From the NCBI GenBank assembly GCA_017617475.1, contig JAFZWC010000021.1, forward strand, positions 4,777 to 68,776: a stretch of 64,000 bases of DNA. The letters run 5' to 3'. Below the pieces are notes generated by a model, which saw only the letters and a program-made list of their open reading frames with translations, searched no databases and was not told the DNA's origin. How positions within the stretch are numbered: the stretch's first letter is position 1; the number at the start of each line of letters is the position of its first letter. The DNA is from Bacteroidales bacterium. GTDB taxonomy: Bacteria; Bacteroidota; Bacteroidia; Bacteroidales; UBA932. The position numbers and the translations under genes are program-made. Shown here one piece after another: positions 7,609-16,477 of the stretch.

Positions 7609-8631
7609 ATGGTTATCCTTACAGAAGAGAAGATTACGGCTCTGAAAGCGCTGCTGGAAACCGCCTCCAAGGTGGTTGTACTGGGCCATACCCATCCCGA
7701 CGGCGACGCCCTGGGCTCCACCGCCGGCCTCTGTCTCTTCCTTAAACAGGTCATGGGCAAGGAGGTGAGCTGCCTGTTCAGCGACACCCCGCCGGACAAT
7801 CTGCTCTTCCTGCTGGCCGAAGACATCCCGTACTGTTTTGCCGACAAGCAGCCCCGCAAGGCCGTCCAGGCCATAGAAAAGGCCGATCTGATAGTCCTGC
7901 TGGACGCCAACGCCTTCAACCGCACCGAAGCCCTGATGCAGCCGCTTCAGGAGGCATCGGCCCGCAAGCTGCTCATAGACCATCACCTGAACCCGGACAC
8001 TTCCAGTTTTGACCTGGTCTTCTCCACGCCGGACATTTCCTCCACGTCGGAGCTCCTATACTGGATTCTCAAAGCGCTGGGCTGGACCCCCGCCCCGGGC
8101 GTGGGCAACAGCCTCCTGGCCGGCATGACGACGGACACCAACAATTTCGCCAACTCGGTGTATCCTTCCACTTTCCAGATGGCATCGGAACTGGTCGCCG
8201 CGGGAGTGGACCGGGACGCCGTCCTTCAGAAACTGTACTGGTGCTACCGGGAAAACCGGGTGCGCCTCATGGGATACATGCAAAGCAAACGGCTGACCAT
8301 CCTTCCCAACGGCGCCGCCTATATGATTCTCTCCCGGAGCATCCAGAAGAAATACGACCTTCGCGAGGGCGAATCCGAAGGCCTCGTGAACGTGCCGCTG
8401 GCCATCAGGGACGTAAGGCTGAGCGTACTGGTGAAAGAAGAAGGCCCCCTGTGGCGCGTGAGCATCCGCTCCAAGCGGGGAACATCGGCCCAGAACCTGG
8501 CGCAGCGCTTCTTCCACGGCGGCGGCCACGAGAATGCCTCCGGGGGAAAGATTCTCCCCGGCAAGGATTTTGCCCGGGCCGAAGGTATCGGCCCCTATCT
8601 GGAAAGGGTTTTAAACGAGTACCTCTCATGA
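7609..8631 (+). CDS. DHH-family phosphoesterase (NrnA-like oligoribonuclease/pAp phosphatase)
   Basis: Mn-dependent phosphoesterase expected to degrade short oligonucleotides (nanoRNA) or dinucleotides and possibly dephosphorylate pAp. The 340 residues carry HTHPDGDALGS at residues 27-37, the DHH triad at residues 124-126, and the C-terminal DHHA1 signature GGGHENASGGKI near residues 304-315. This is the NrnA layout. A Bacteroidota-type -7 box lies about 20 bases upstream. Its stop overlaps the start of an FKBP-like lipoprotein gene (ATGA), a linkage I believe recurs in Bacteroidota. Nucleotide substrate preference cannot be told from sequence alone. Confidence 0.92.
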   Translation: MVILTEEKITALKALLETASKVVVLGHTHPDGDALGSTAGLCLFLKQVMGKEVSCLFSDTPPDNLLFLLAEDIPYCFADKQPRKAVQAIEKADLIVLLDANAFNRTEALMQPLQEASARKLLIDHHLNPDTSSFDLVFSTPDISSTSELLYWILKALGWTPAPGVGNSLLAGMTTDTNNFANSVYPSTFQMASELVAAGVDRDAVLQKLYWCYRENRVRLMGYMQSKRLTILPNGAAYMILSRSIQKKYDLREGESEGLVNVPLAIRDVRLSVLVKEEGPLWRVSIRSKRGTSAQNLAQRFFHGGGHENASGGKILPGKDFARAEGIGPYLERVLNEYLS

Positions 8632-9185
8632 AGCGAAGCACCGTCATCCTCCTGGTCCTCCTCCTGGCAGCCTGCACCAAGCAGTCGCTGCAGACCACCT
8701 ATGACAAGCAGACCACCAACATCGAGAGCTTCATATCGGCCCAGATGAGCAAGGATGCCCACGCCACTCTGGTACGCAGCGAAGGGGCCTACCGTCTGAA
8801 CCTGCACGACACGCTGGACGCCACCCTTCATCGCAAAGACTCGCTGGCATGGGGCGGGCAGGTAGTGCTTTATTACGGCTGTTTCACCCTCACCAGCGCC
8901 AGCATTTCCACGGCCAACCTGGTAGCCACCAACCTCCGGGAACTGGCCCAGCAGGCCAAATGGAACCTGACCGACGAATCCCGCTACAAGCTGGACACAC
9001 TTACGCTGGACAACTCCCTGCTGCCCGGACTGGCGGCCGGACTGGCGGGCGTACAGCCTCTGGATGAGGGGTATATCCTCTTTACCGGAAAATATGGCTA
9101 CGGCGCCTCCCAGAAAGGCACGATTCCTGCAAGAAGTGCCCTGGCCTATTACTTTTGGATAGAAAATATTAACAATGAAAACTAG
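8628..9185 (+). CDS. Small FKBP-like lipoprotein
   Basis: A 185-residue lipoprotein; the signal peptide ends LLAAC with the acylated Cys at residue 16. The C-terminal half reads LLPGLAAGLAGVQPLDEGYILFTGKYGYGASQKGTIP then ALAYYFWIENI. This fits the end of an FKBP peptidyl-prolyl isomerase domain (the part where E. coli FkpA-type proteins have VIPGW, YGERG, IPPNS). The N-terminal half is divergent, so enzymatic activity is uncertain. The start is set by the ATGA overlap with the phosphoesterase gene and by the signal peptide. It overlaps the next FKBP lipoprotein gene by 11 bases. Confidence 0.8.
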   Translation: MKRSTVILLVLLLAACTKQSLQTTYDKQTTNIESFISAQMSKDAHATLVRSEGAYRLNLHDTLDATLHRKDSLAWGGQVVLYYGCFTLTSASISTANLVATNLRELAQQAKWNLTDESRYKLDTLTLDNSLLPGLAAGLAGVQPLDEGYILFTGKYGYGASQKGTIPARSALAYYFWIENINNEN

Positions 9186-10218
9186 ATATCTCCTTTTAGC
9201 GGCCTTGAGCCTGACCCTCCTGGGATGCACCCGGGACAACACACCCACCTCCGGGGAAATAGCCCGCGATTACCTGGCCCTGTGGATGGACAAGTACCAC
9301 CCCGGCATATCGGCCAATTCCGACGGCCTTTATATCCTGAAGGACGAGCCCGGCACCGGAGACCTGTGGGACGCGGAACAGAGTTATTCTTACGTGGAAG
9401 TTACGGTCCGCACCCTTAACGGCACCATCTCTTCCACCTCCGACTCCACTTTGTGCAAACAGCTGGGCACCTATGCCAAAGGCAATTATTACGGTCCCCG
9501 CTTCCAGGCCACAGGCGAAGGCAGCAGTTACGCCGGTTTCGACGCCATGCTCAAGGGAATGCGCTCCGGCGGAACCCGTGAGGCCGTAATCCCCGCCTGG
9601 ATGCTCACCACCAGCCGTTTCGACACCCAGCAGAAATACCTGGATGCCGCCACCTCTTCCACTTCCCTCATTTATGGGGTAACCCTGAGGGGCCAGACCA
9701 ACGACGTCACCGAGACCGAGAAGGACAGCCTCTACCGTTATGTCCAGCGCAAATACGGTAACGTGTTATCCTCTTCCTACAAGAGCGATACAGACCCCGA
9801 CGGCACTTTCTATTTCATCAGCGACACTTCCGCTTTCGTGAACAGCGACATCAAGCCCCGCGGAGACACCGACGAAGCCACCCTTAACTATACCGGCCGG
9901 CTCCTCAACGGACAGGTATTCGACACCACCATTGAAAAAGTGGCCAAGGACGCCGGACTGTACAGCAGCAGCAAGAGCTACTCCCCCGTTTCCATCACTT
10001 TCGCCAAGGAGTGGAACAGCATTTCCATGGGGAGCAGTTCTTCGCTTATTGACGGCTTCAAGGGCGGCCTCTCCAAAATGAGATATCCGGGCCAGAAGGC
10101 CGTCATCGTTTTCACATCCTCGCACGGTTATTCCACCAACGGCAGCGGCGATACCATCCCTGCCTGGTCACCCCTGGAGTTTGCGCTGGAGCTGGTTTCC
10201 GTAACAAGCCTGGAATAG
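9175..10218 (+). CDS. FKBP-type peptidyl-prolyl isomerase lipoprotein, two-domain
   Basis: A 347-residue lipoprotein with Cys18 after LSLTLLG. The C-terminal part shows an FKBP pattern: ATLNYTGRLLNGQVFDTT, then SSSLIDGFKGGLSKMRYPGQKAVIVFTSSHGYSTNG and IPAWSPLEFALELVSV. The N-terminal half (VEVTVRTLNGTISSTSDSTLC, FDAMLKGMRSGGTREAVIPAWMLT) looks like a second, diverged FKBP unit. Its role is probably folding of exported proteins at the cell envelope; that is inferred from the family. It is translationally coupled to the small FKBP lipoprotein before it and is followed 3 bases later by the MATE gene. Confidence 0.85.
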   Translation: MKTRYLLLAALSLTLLGCTRDNTPTSGEIARDYLALWMDKYHPGISANSDGLYILKDEPGTGDLWDAEQSYSYVEVTVRTLNGTISSTSDSTLCKQLGTYAKGNYYGPRFQATGEGSSYAGFDAMLKGMRSGGTREAVIPAWMLTTSRFDTQQKYLDAATSSTSLIYGVTLRGQTNDVTETEKDSLYRYVQRKYGNVLSSSYKSDTDPDGTFYFISDTSAFVNSDIKPRGDTDEATLNYTGRLLNGQVFDTTIEKVAKDAGLYSSSKSYSPVSITFAKEWNSISMGSSSSLIDGFKGGLSKMRYPGQKAVIVFTSSHGYSTNGSGDTIPAWSPLEFALELVSVTSLE

Positions 10219-10221
10219 GAT

Positions 10222-11622
10222 ATGGGCGGGAACGCAGTCCCTACAGAACTGGGCACCAAGCCCATTGGCGCCCTCATCAAGCAGTACGCCGTACCTGGCA
10301 TCATAGCCATGACGGCGTCTTCGCTGTATAATATGGTGGACAGCATCTACATCGGCCATATTGCCGATGTGGGTTCCCTCTCCATCGCCGGCCTGGCCAT
10401 CACCTTCCCCCTCATGAACATCTCCACAGCCTTCGGCACGCTGGTGGGGGTGGGCGCCGCCACCATGATTTCCGTGCTCCTGGGCCAGAAGAACTATGCG
10501 GTAGCCCGGAAGGTCCTGTGCAACGAGGTAACCCTCAACATCCTCACGGGCCTCATTTTTACCCTGGTCACCCTCCTGTGGATGGATCCCATCCTGCGCT
10601 TCTTCGGGGCGTCCGACGCCACCCTCCCCTTTGCCCGGAGGTACATGACCATCATTGCCATCGGCAACGCCGTCACGCATCTGTACTTCGGCCTCAACTC
10701 CGTGGTGCGGTCGTCAGGCAATCCCAAACTGGCCATGGGGCTCACGCTTTTCACGGTGTTCTCCAACGCCATACTGGACCCTATCTTCATCTTTGCACTG
10801 GATATGGGCGTCCAGGGTGCCGCCATCGCCACCGTCCTGTGCCAGTTCATGTCCCTGTGCTACACCTTGTGGTATTTCCTGAACCAGGACCGTTTCCTGC
10901 ACCTTCCCCGTTCCCTCAAGCTCTTCCGCGTGGACTGGAAGATTGCCAAGGATTCCCTGGCCATCGGCCTGGGACCCTTCCTCATGAACCTGGCCAGCTG
11001 CATTGTGGTGCTGTTCATTAACCAGCAGCTGGTGAAATGGGGCGGAGACCTGGCTGTGGGCGCTTACGGAATAGTGAACCGCATCACCTTCCTGTTTGTC
11101 ATGATTGTGTTCGGCTTCAACCAGGGCATGCAGCCCATAGCCGGTTACAACTATGGCGCCCGGCAGTACGGCCGCGTACGGGAAGTATACCTGAAAACGG
11201 CCGGCTGGGCCACGCTGATCACCTTCGTGGGCTTCGTGGTCTCCGAATTCCTGGCCACCCCTACCGTTCAGATTTTCACCAACGACCCCGTGCTGGTGGA
11301 CAAGGCCGCCAGGGGGCTTCAAAAGATGAATGTAGTGTTCCCCATCGTGGGCTTCCAGATGGTGACCACCAACCTCTTCCAGTGCCTGGGCATGGTGCGC
11401 AAATCCATTTTCCTGTCCCTTTCCCGGCAACTCCTTTTCCTGTTACCCTGCATCTACATCCTGCCTCCGCTGCTGGAGTCCGAAGTGGGTGTGTGGTACA
11501 GTTTCCCCATCTCCGACACCATTGCCGCCATCCTCACGGCCATACTGGCGGCGGGCCTGCTCAAGAAACTGGGCAAGCTCAAGGACGGAGACGACCCCAG
11601 TATCCTGGGAAGCCAGATTTAG
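10222..11622 (+). CDS. MATE family multidrug/metabolite exporter
   Basis: A 466-residue inner-membrane cation-coupled exporter of the MATE family. It has the expected twelve or so hydrophobic segments and two internally related halves. Hallmarks are LGTKPIGALIKQYAVPGIIAMTASSLYNMVDSIYIGH at the N-terminus and FGFNQGMQPIAGYNYGARQYGRVREVY in the second half. The start ATG is 3 bases after the upstream FKBP gene. The substrate is not predictable. The coding end runs directly into a dispersed repeat unit that then supplies the start codon of the next gene. Confidence 0.93.
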   Translation: MGGNAVPTELGTKPIGALIKQYAVPGIIAMTASSLYNMVDSIYIGHIADVGSLSIAGLAITFPLMNISTAFGTLVGVGAATMISVLLGQKNYAVARKVLCNEVTLNILTGLIFTLVTLLWMDPILRFFGASDATLPFARRYMTIIAIGNAVTHLYFGLNSVVRSSGNPKLAMGLTLFTVFSNAILDPIFIFALDMGVQGAAIATVLCQFMSLCYTLWYFLNQDRFLHLPRSLKLFRVDWKIAKDSLAIGLGPFLMNLASCIVVLFINQQLVKWGGDLAVGAYGIVNRITFLFVMIVFGFNQGMQPIAGYNYGARQYGRVREVYLKTAGWATLITFVGFVVSEFLATPTVQIFTNDPVLVDKAARGLQKMNVVFPIVGFQMVTTNLFQCLGMVRKSIFLSLSRQLLFLLPCIYILPPLLESEVGVWYSFPISDTIAAILTAILAAGLLKKLGKLKDGDDPSILGSQI

Positions 11623-11649
11623 AGATTCTTCACTTCGTTCAGAATGACA
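11623..11649. repeat. Dispersed repeat unit overlapping a start codon
   Basis: The unit reads AGATTCTTCACTTCGTTCAG then AATGACA, starting right after the MATE stop codon. The ATG inside the conserved AATGACA tail (11644-11646) is the start codon of the cytidylate-kinase-like gene. It belongs to the family also seen at 5496-5563, 23461-23520, 29708-29774 and 49249-49275. Confidence 0.85.
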
Positions 11650-12255
11650 AACAATACCATCATCAATGTGGGCCGGAGCTTCGGCAGCGGAGGCGGATTC
11701 GTAGGGAAGTCCATCGGCCGCAAACTGGGCATCCCGGTTTTTGACAACGAACTCATTTCCAAGGCCGCCGAAGAGAGCGGTTACTCCAAAACCCTCTTTG
11801 CCAAAGGGGAGGAAAAGAGCCTGTTCTCCGTGTCCAGCTTCTTTGCCTCCGGCCGCCTGAGCTACCTGGACAACGGCTACGTGAACGACAATATGCTCTT
11901 CAACATCCAGAGCGAGGTCATCCGCAGCATTGCCGACAAGGGCGACGCCGTCATCATCGGCCGGTGTGCAGACTACATTCTGCGGGACCGCCCCTGCCTG
12001 AACGTATTTGTGGACGGACCGGAGGAATACCGCATCCGCCGGCTCATGGAGAACGAGCACCTCACGGCCGCCGAAGCCGAGAAGCTCATGCGCCGCAAGG
12101 ACCGCACCCGCGAGACTTATTACAACTACTACACCTTCGGAGCCTGGGGACAGGCCTCCAACTACCATCTGTGCGTGGACAGCTCCGTCCTGGGCATAGA
12201 GGGTACGGCCGATCTCATCATTGACTTCGGCCGCCGTGCCGGTCTGGTCAAGTGA
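11644..12255 (+). CDS. Cytidylate kinase-like family protein
   Basis: A 203-residue P-loop protein of the cytidylate-kinase-like family (PF13189), distinct from the true Cmk encoded at 57979. The nucleotide-binding loop appears as INVGRSFGSGGGFVGKSIGRKLGIP at residues 7-31. GDAVIIGRCADYILRD and VFVDGPEEYRIRRLMENE follow the family pattern, and RRKDRTRETYYNYYTFGAWGQASNYHLCVDSS is characteristic. The substrate is unknown. The first residues MTN come from a dispersed repeat unit. Its stop overlaps the GTG start of the following hydrolase gene. Confidence 0.88.
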   Translation: MTNNTIINVGRSFGSGGGFVGKSIGRKLGIPVFDNELISKAAEESGYSKTLFAKGEEKSLFSVSSFFASGRLSYLDNGYVNDNMLFNIQSEVIRSIADKGDAVIIGRCADYILRDRPCLNVFVDGPEEYRIRRLMENEHLTAAEAEKLMRRKDRTRETYYNYYTFGAWGQASNYHLCVDSSVLGIEGTADLIIDFGRRAGLVK

Positions 12256-13553
12256 AGCACACCCGGCTCATATACGGCCTCCTGACCCTCGCCATCCTGG
12301 TGGGGGCCAGTTTTTGGTTGCGCCTGCGCGGCCAGGGAGAAGAGGCCGTAGCCTTCATGGAGACCGAAGCCGAGCCCGAGATTCCCGTCGACTGGGTGGA
12401 CAACCTCAACGAATCCATAGTCAACGACCTTTCCCACCTCCCCGCCATGGACCAGGTGGTGGACAGTTTCATGAACTTCTGGTCCCTTAAGGGCGCTGCG
12501 CTGGCCGTCGTCCGCAACGACTCCCTCCTCTATGCCCGCGGGTATGGCCGGGCCGACGCCTCCTACCCCATGACCCCGGGCACCACCATGCGCCTGGCCT
12601 CCGTTTCCAAGCTCCTGACCGCCATCGGCATCATGCGCCTGCAGGAGCAGGGAAAAGTGTTTCTGGAGACGCCGGTCTTCGGCCCTTTCGGCGTTTTGAA
12701 CGAATATGACCGCTACATCAAGGACGACAACTACTACCTGATGACGGTGCAACACCTGTTGCGCCACCAGGGCGGCTTTACATCCAGGGGCGGGGATGTG
12801 ATGTTCTCTACCCTCAAGTTCATGCAGCGCCACGGACTGTCCCAACCGCCCACTTCGGACTATCTAGTGCAGAAGGAAGTGGCCCGGCCGCTGGAATTCG
12901 AGCCCGGCACCTCCCAGGAGTATTCCAACTTCGGCTACCTGTTGCTTTCCCTTATCATTGAAAAGGTGTCCGGAATGCCCTACGAGGAATTCATGCAGAA
13001 AGAGGTCTTCGAGCCCGCCGGCTGCCATGGCTTCCGCCTGGGCGGCGACTACCTGGAAGACCGCCTGCCCGGGGAAACCCGCTATTTCGTCCAGGCCGAC
13101 GACAAGCCCACCGCCTCCTTTGACGGCAAATACGCCTCTGTCCCCCGCTGCTACGGAGGCAACTATATTTCCGGCCTTTACGGCGCCGGCGGCTGGATTG
13201 GCTCGGTGGTGGAACTGGCCAGGCTGGTGTGTTCCATTGACGGCACAGGCCCGGTCCCGGACCTGCTAGACCCCTTCAGCATCCGCCAGATGACGGTGTG
13301 GATGGACGACGACACCTACGGCCTGGGCTGGCTGGACTGCCGCCCCGAAGGCGAATGGACGCGCACCGGCTCCTTCGCCGGCACATCGGCCCTTATTAAG
13401 AAGTATGCCGACGGCGAAACCTGGATCTTCGTCACCAACACCTCCACCTGGCGGGGCTCCCGTTTCTCCCGCAACACCGGCGCCCTCTGCTTCAACCTCC
13501 GCTCCCGCTTCGACTCCCAACTGCCCACCCGCGATCTGTTCCGGACGAATTAA
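12252..13553 (+). CDS. Serine hydrolase, beta-lactamase/class C (AmpC-like) fold
   Basis: A 433-residue membrane-anchored serine hydrolase (N-terminal hydrophobic segment about residues 6-23) of the beta-lactamase-related family. The catalytic SxxK is SVSK at residues 117-120, preceded by TMRLA. HLLRHQGGF and the YSNFGY motif (YxN tyrosine) are present further on. A Lys-Thr-Gly-type triad is not obvious. Substrates of such proteins include peptidoglycan-type peptides and esters; none can be assigned. A GTG start is used, overlapping the upstream TGA. The stop overlaps that of the converging mutarotase gene by 4 bases. Confidence 0.88.
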   Translation: MKHTRLIYGLLTLAILVGASFWLRLRGQGEEAVAFMETEAEPEIPVDWVDNLNESIVNDLSHLPAMDQVVDSFMNFWSLKGAALAVVRNDSLLYARGYGRADASYPMTPGTTMRLASVSKLLTAIGIMRLQEQGKVFLETPVFGPFGVLNEYDRYIKDDNYYLMTVQHLLRHQGGFTSRGGDVMFSTLKFMQRHGLSQPPTSDYLVQKEVARPLEFEPGTSQEYSNFGYLLLSLIIEKVSGMPYEEFMQKEVFEPAGCHGFRLGGDYLEDRLPGETRYFVQADDKPTASFDGKYASVPRCYGGNYISGLYGAGGWIGSVVELARLVCSIDGTGPVPDLLDPFSIRQMTVWMDDDTYGLGWLDCRPEGEWTRTGSFAGTSALIKKYADGETWIFVTNTSTWRGSRFSRNTGALCFNLRSRFDSQLPTRDLFRTN

Positions 13554-14665
13554 TCCTGCCACTTCACCCCGAAGCGGTAGATGGTGGTGGAGCTGTAAGT
13601 CTCTTCGGGTTTCACTATGATGGAGGGGAACTCCGGATGGTTCACGGCGTCGGGCCAGCCCTGTGCCTCCAGGGCCAGGGAACTGCGGAAGATGAGCGGT
13701 TTTCCGTTCTTGCCGGGTTCGCTTCCGTCAAAGAAATTGCCGCTGTAGAACTGCAGGCCCGGCTGGTCCGTAATCACTTCCACCGTACGCCCGCTCACGG
13801 GATCCTGCACCTTGCACACGGACCGCATTCCCTCGCCGTCCAGGCACCAGTTGTGGTCGTAGCCACGGCCGAAGCGGAGCTGTTGGTTCTCTTCCCCTAT
13901 GAAGGCGCCAATGGGATGCGCCGTCCGAAAATCGAAAGGAGTCCCTTCCACGGGGGCAATCTCGCCGGTGGGGATGCTCAGGGAATCTACCGGGGTATAG
14001 GCCGATGCCAGGATGCTCATCACATAGTCTTCCACCGTGCCTTCGCCCTCGCCACGGAGGCAGAAGAAGGGATGGTGGGTGATGTTGAAGGGCGTGATTT
14101 TGTTGGAGTTGGCCTCAATCTCCACCTTGAAATCCGGGCCGGAAACCGAATACGTGAGCGTAATGGTGCGGTTGCCGGGGAAACCGTCCTGCCCGTTGGA
14201 GCATTCCAGGCTCAGGGTAAGGGAAGAGGGGGTGGAGGATTTCACCGTCCAGGGACGCATGTCAATGCCTTTGAAGCCGCCATGTAAGGTATTGACGCCG
14301 TTGTCATTGGCGTCGGTGTGCCAGGTTTCGCCCTCCACCTGGTAGGTGGCATTTCCTATGCGGTTGGCCACGGGGCCCACGGTGGCTCCCAGGAAACGCT
14401 CCCCGGGAGGGGTTACATAGGCCTGCAAATTGTTGTGCCCCACTACAATATCGGCCCAGTTTCCGTGCTTGTCCTGCGTGTACATGGAGACCACGCGGGC
14501 GCCGAAGTTGGTGACCTGGACCGTCATATTCTCACTCTTAAGGGTGTACAGATCAATGGGGACGCCCTCCACTTCTCCCTGGAAAGCCGTACGGGGAATC
14601 AGAGCGGGGCGGGTGCTGCAGGCCATGGCCATGGCAGCCAGACAAAGGATGAAGAATCGTTTCAT
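13550..14665 (-). CDS. Aldose 1-epimerase (galactose mutarotase), lipoprotein
   Basis: A 371-residue mutarotase interconverting alpha and beta anomers of hexoses. An N-terminal lipoprotein signal (MAMAC, Cys16) places it outside the cytoplasm, as often seen in Bacteroidota. Visible motifs are GERFLGATVGPVANRIG, NTLHGGFKGID (substrate-binding His), the catalytic-His region NITHHPFF (usually NLTNHxYF, so Asn is replaced by His) and TDQPGLQFYSGNFF. It lies 6 bases downstream of ettA on the same strand, so the two may be co-transcribed despite unrelated roles. It could help process sugars released by surface glycanases. Confidence 0.92.
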   Translation of the reverse strand: MKRFFILCLAAMAMACSTRPALIPRTAFQGEVEGVPIDLYTLKSENMTVQVTNFGARVVSMYTQDKHGNWADIVVGHNNLQAYVTPPGERFLGATVGPVANRIGNATYQVEGETWHTDANDNGVNTLHGGFKGIDMRPWTVKSSTPSSLTLSLECSNGQDGFPGNRTITLTYSVSGPDFKVEIEANSNKITPFNITHHPFFCLRGEGEGTVEDYVMSILASAYTPVDSLSIPTGEIAPVEGTPFDFRTAHPIGAFIGEENQQLRFGRGYDHNWCLDGEGMRSVCKVQDPVSGRTVEVITDQPGLQFYSGNFFDGSEPGKNGKPLIFRSSLALEAQGWPDAVNHPEFPSIIVKPEETYSSTTIYRFGVKWQD

Positions 14666-14671
14666 ATTTCC

Positions 14672-16351
14672 TTATTCCATTAATTTCTTGTACTTGAATC
14701 GTTTGGGTTCAGCATCGGCACCCAGGCGCATCTTGCGGTTCTCTTCGTACTCCTGGTAGTTGCCCTCGAAGAACACTACTTTGCCTTCGCCTTCGTAGGC
14801 CAGGATGTGGGTGGCCACGCGGTCCAGGAACCAGCGGTCGTGGCTCACCACCACGGCGCAGCCGGCAAAGCCGTCCAAGCCTTCTTCCAGGGCGCGGATG
14901 GTGTTCACGTCCACGTCGTTGGTGGGTTCGTCCAGCAGGAGCACGTTGCCCTCGTCTTTCAAGGTTAACGCCAGGTGCAGGCGGTTGCGTTCGCCTCCGG
15001 AGAGCACGCCGCACTTCTTTTCCTGGTCGGCCCCGGAGAAGTTGAATCGGCTCACCCAGGCGCGGGCGTTCACGTCCCGGCCGCCCATGCGCACCCATTC
15101 CGAGTTGCCGGCGATGGTCTCGTATACCGTCTTGTCCGGGTCAATGGAACGGTGCTGCTGGTCCACATAGGAAATCTTGACGGTTTCCCCAATCTCTATG
15201 GTGCCGCTGTCCGGCTGCTCAATGCCCATGATGAGGCGGAAGAGCGTGGTTTTGCCGGCACCGTTGGGGCCGATGACGCCCACGATGCCTGCCGGGGGTA
15301 GCTCGAAGCTCAGGTGCTCGAACAGGAGTTTGTCTCCATAGGCCTTGGAGACGTCCGTGAATCTGATGACCTTGTTGCCCAGATGCGGGCCGTTGGGGAT
15401 ATAGATTTCCAGGTTGGCCTCTTTCTGTTTGGCGTCGGCCGCCGCCAGTTTTTCATAGGCGCCCAGACGGGCCTTCTGCTTGGCCTGGCGGGCCTTGGGA
15501 GCCATGCGCACCCATTCCAGTTCTCGTTCCAGGGTTTTGCGGCGTTTGCTTTCGGCCTTCTCTTCCTGCGCCAGACGCTTGGTTTTCTGGTCTAGCCAGG
15601 AGGAATAGTTGCCCTTCCAGGGAATGCCCTCGCCGCGGTCCAGTTCCAGGATCCAGCCGGCCACGTTGTCCAGGAAATAGCGGTCGTGCGTGACGGCTAT
15701 CACCGTGCCCTTGTATTGCTGCAGATGGGCTTCCAGCCACTGGATACTCTCGGTGTCCAGGTGGTTGGTGGGTTCGTCCAGGAGCAGCACGTCCGGCTCC
15801 TGCAACAGCAGGCGGCACAGGGCCACGCGGCGGCGCTCACCCCCGGAAAGCTCTTTGACCTTCTGGTCCGAAGGGGGGCACTGCAGGGCGTCCATGGCCC
15901 GCTCTAGCTTGGAGTCAATCTCCCAGCCGTTCACGTGGTCAATCTTTTCTGTGAGTTCTCCCTGGCGTTCGATGAGGCGGTTCATCTCGTCTTCGTCCAT
16001 GGGCTCCATGAACTTGAGGGAGATGTCGTTGTATTCCTGCAGGATATCCATGACTTCCTGCACACCTTCCTGAACCACTTCCAGCACGGTTTTCTCCGGG
16101 TCCATCTGCGGTTCCTGCTCCAGGTAGCCCACCGTATAGCCGGGGGCCCAGACCACCTCTCCCTTGTAGGATTTCTCTACGCCGGCGATAATCTTCAGCA
16201 AGGTGGATTTACCGGAGCCGTTGAGGCCGATAATGCCAATCTTGGCCCCGTAGAAGAAGCTCAGGTAAATGTCCTTGAGGATGACTTTGTTGTTGTGGGG
16301 AAGTACCTTTCCCACTCCGTTCATGGAGAAGATGATCTTTTCGTCGGCCAT
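14672..16351 (-). CDS. ettA: Energy-dependent translational throttle protein EttA (ABC-F)
   Basis: Cytoplasmic ABC-F ATPase that binds the ribosomal E site and gates translation according to energy state. The 559 residues hold two ABC domains: Walker A GLNGSGKST and signature LSGGERRRVALC in the first, GPNGAGKTT and LSGGERNRLHLAL in the second. They are joined by the charged linker (KRLAQEEKAESKRRKTLERELEWVRM) typical of ABC-F. LLLDEPTNHLDTESIQWLE and LLLDEPTNDVDVNTIRALEE match EttA. Length is as expected. A weak -7-like box (TATCTTAG) lies about 20 bases upstream of the ATG on the minus strand. Confidence 0.95.
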   Translation of the reverse strand: MADEKIIFSMNGVGKVLPHNNKVILKDIYLSFFYGAKIGIIGLNGSGKSTLLKIIAGVEKSYKGEVVWAPGYTVGYLEQEPQMDPEKTVLEVVQEGVQEVMDILQEYNDISLKFMEPMDEDEMNRLIERQGELTEKIDHVNGWEIDSKLERAMDALQCPPSDQKVKELSGGERRRVALCRLLLQEPDVLLLDEPTNHLDTESIQWLEAHLQQYKGTVIAVTHDRYFLDNVAGWILELDRGEGIPWKGNYSSWLDQKTKRLAQEEKAESKRRKTLERELEWVRMAPKARQAKQKARLGAYEKLAAADAKQKEANLEIYIPNGPHLGNKVIRFTDVSKAYGDKLLFEHLSFELPPAGIVGVIGPNGAGKTTLFRLIMGIEQPDSGTIEIGETVKISYVDQQHRSIDPDKTVYETIAGNSEWVRMGGRDVNARAWVSRFNFSGADQEKKCGVLSGGERNRLHLALTLKDEGNVLLLDEPTNDVDVNTIRALEEGLDGFAGCAVVVSHDRWFLDRVATHILAYEGEGKVVFFEGNYQEYEENRKMRLGADAEPKRFKYKKLME

Positions 16352-16477
16352 AGTTTCGGTGTTTGTCTTGCTAAGATAGCGTTTTTTTCCGAAACAAATC
16401 CCTCGCGGGGGAACTAATCGTCAAAGCGGATGTGGAGGAAGTGCGTATGGGAATGAGACTGTTTAATTCAAAAATGA

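Noticed and set aside
8241..8627. Upstream extension of the small FKBP lipoprotein into the phosphoesterase gene
   Set aside because: The extension is basic, Pro/Arg-rich and in another frame of a real gene. The lipoprotein signal starts at 8628 with an ATGA overlap.
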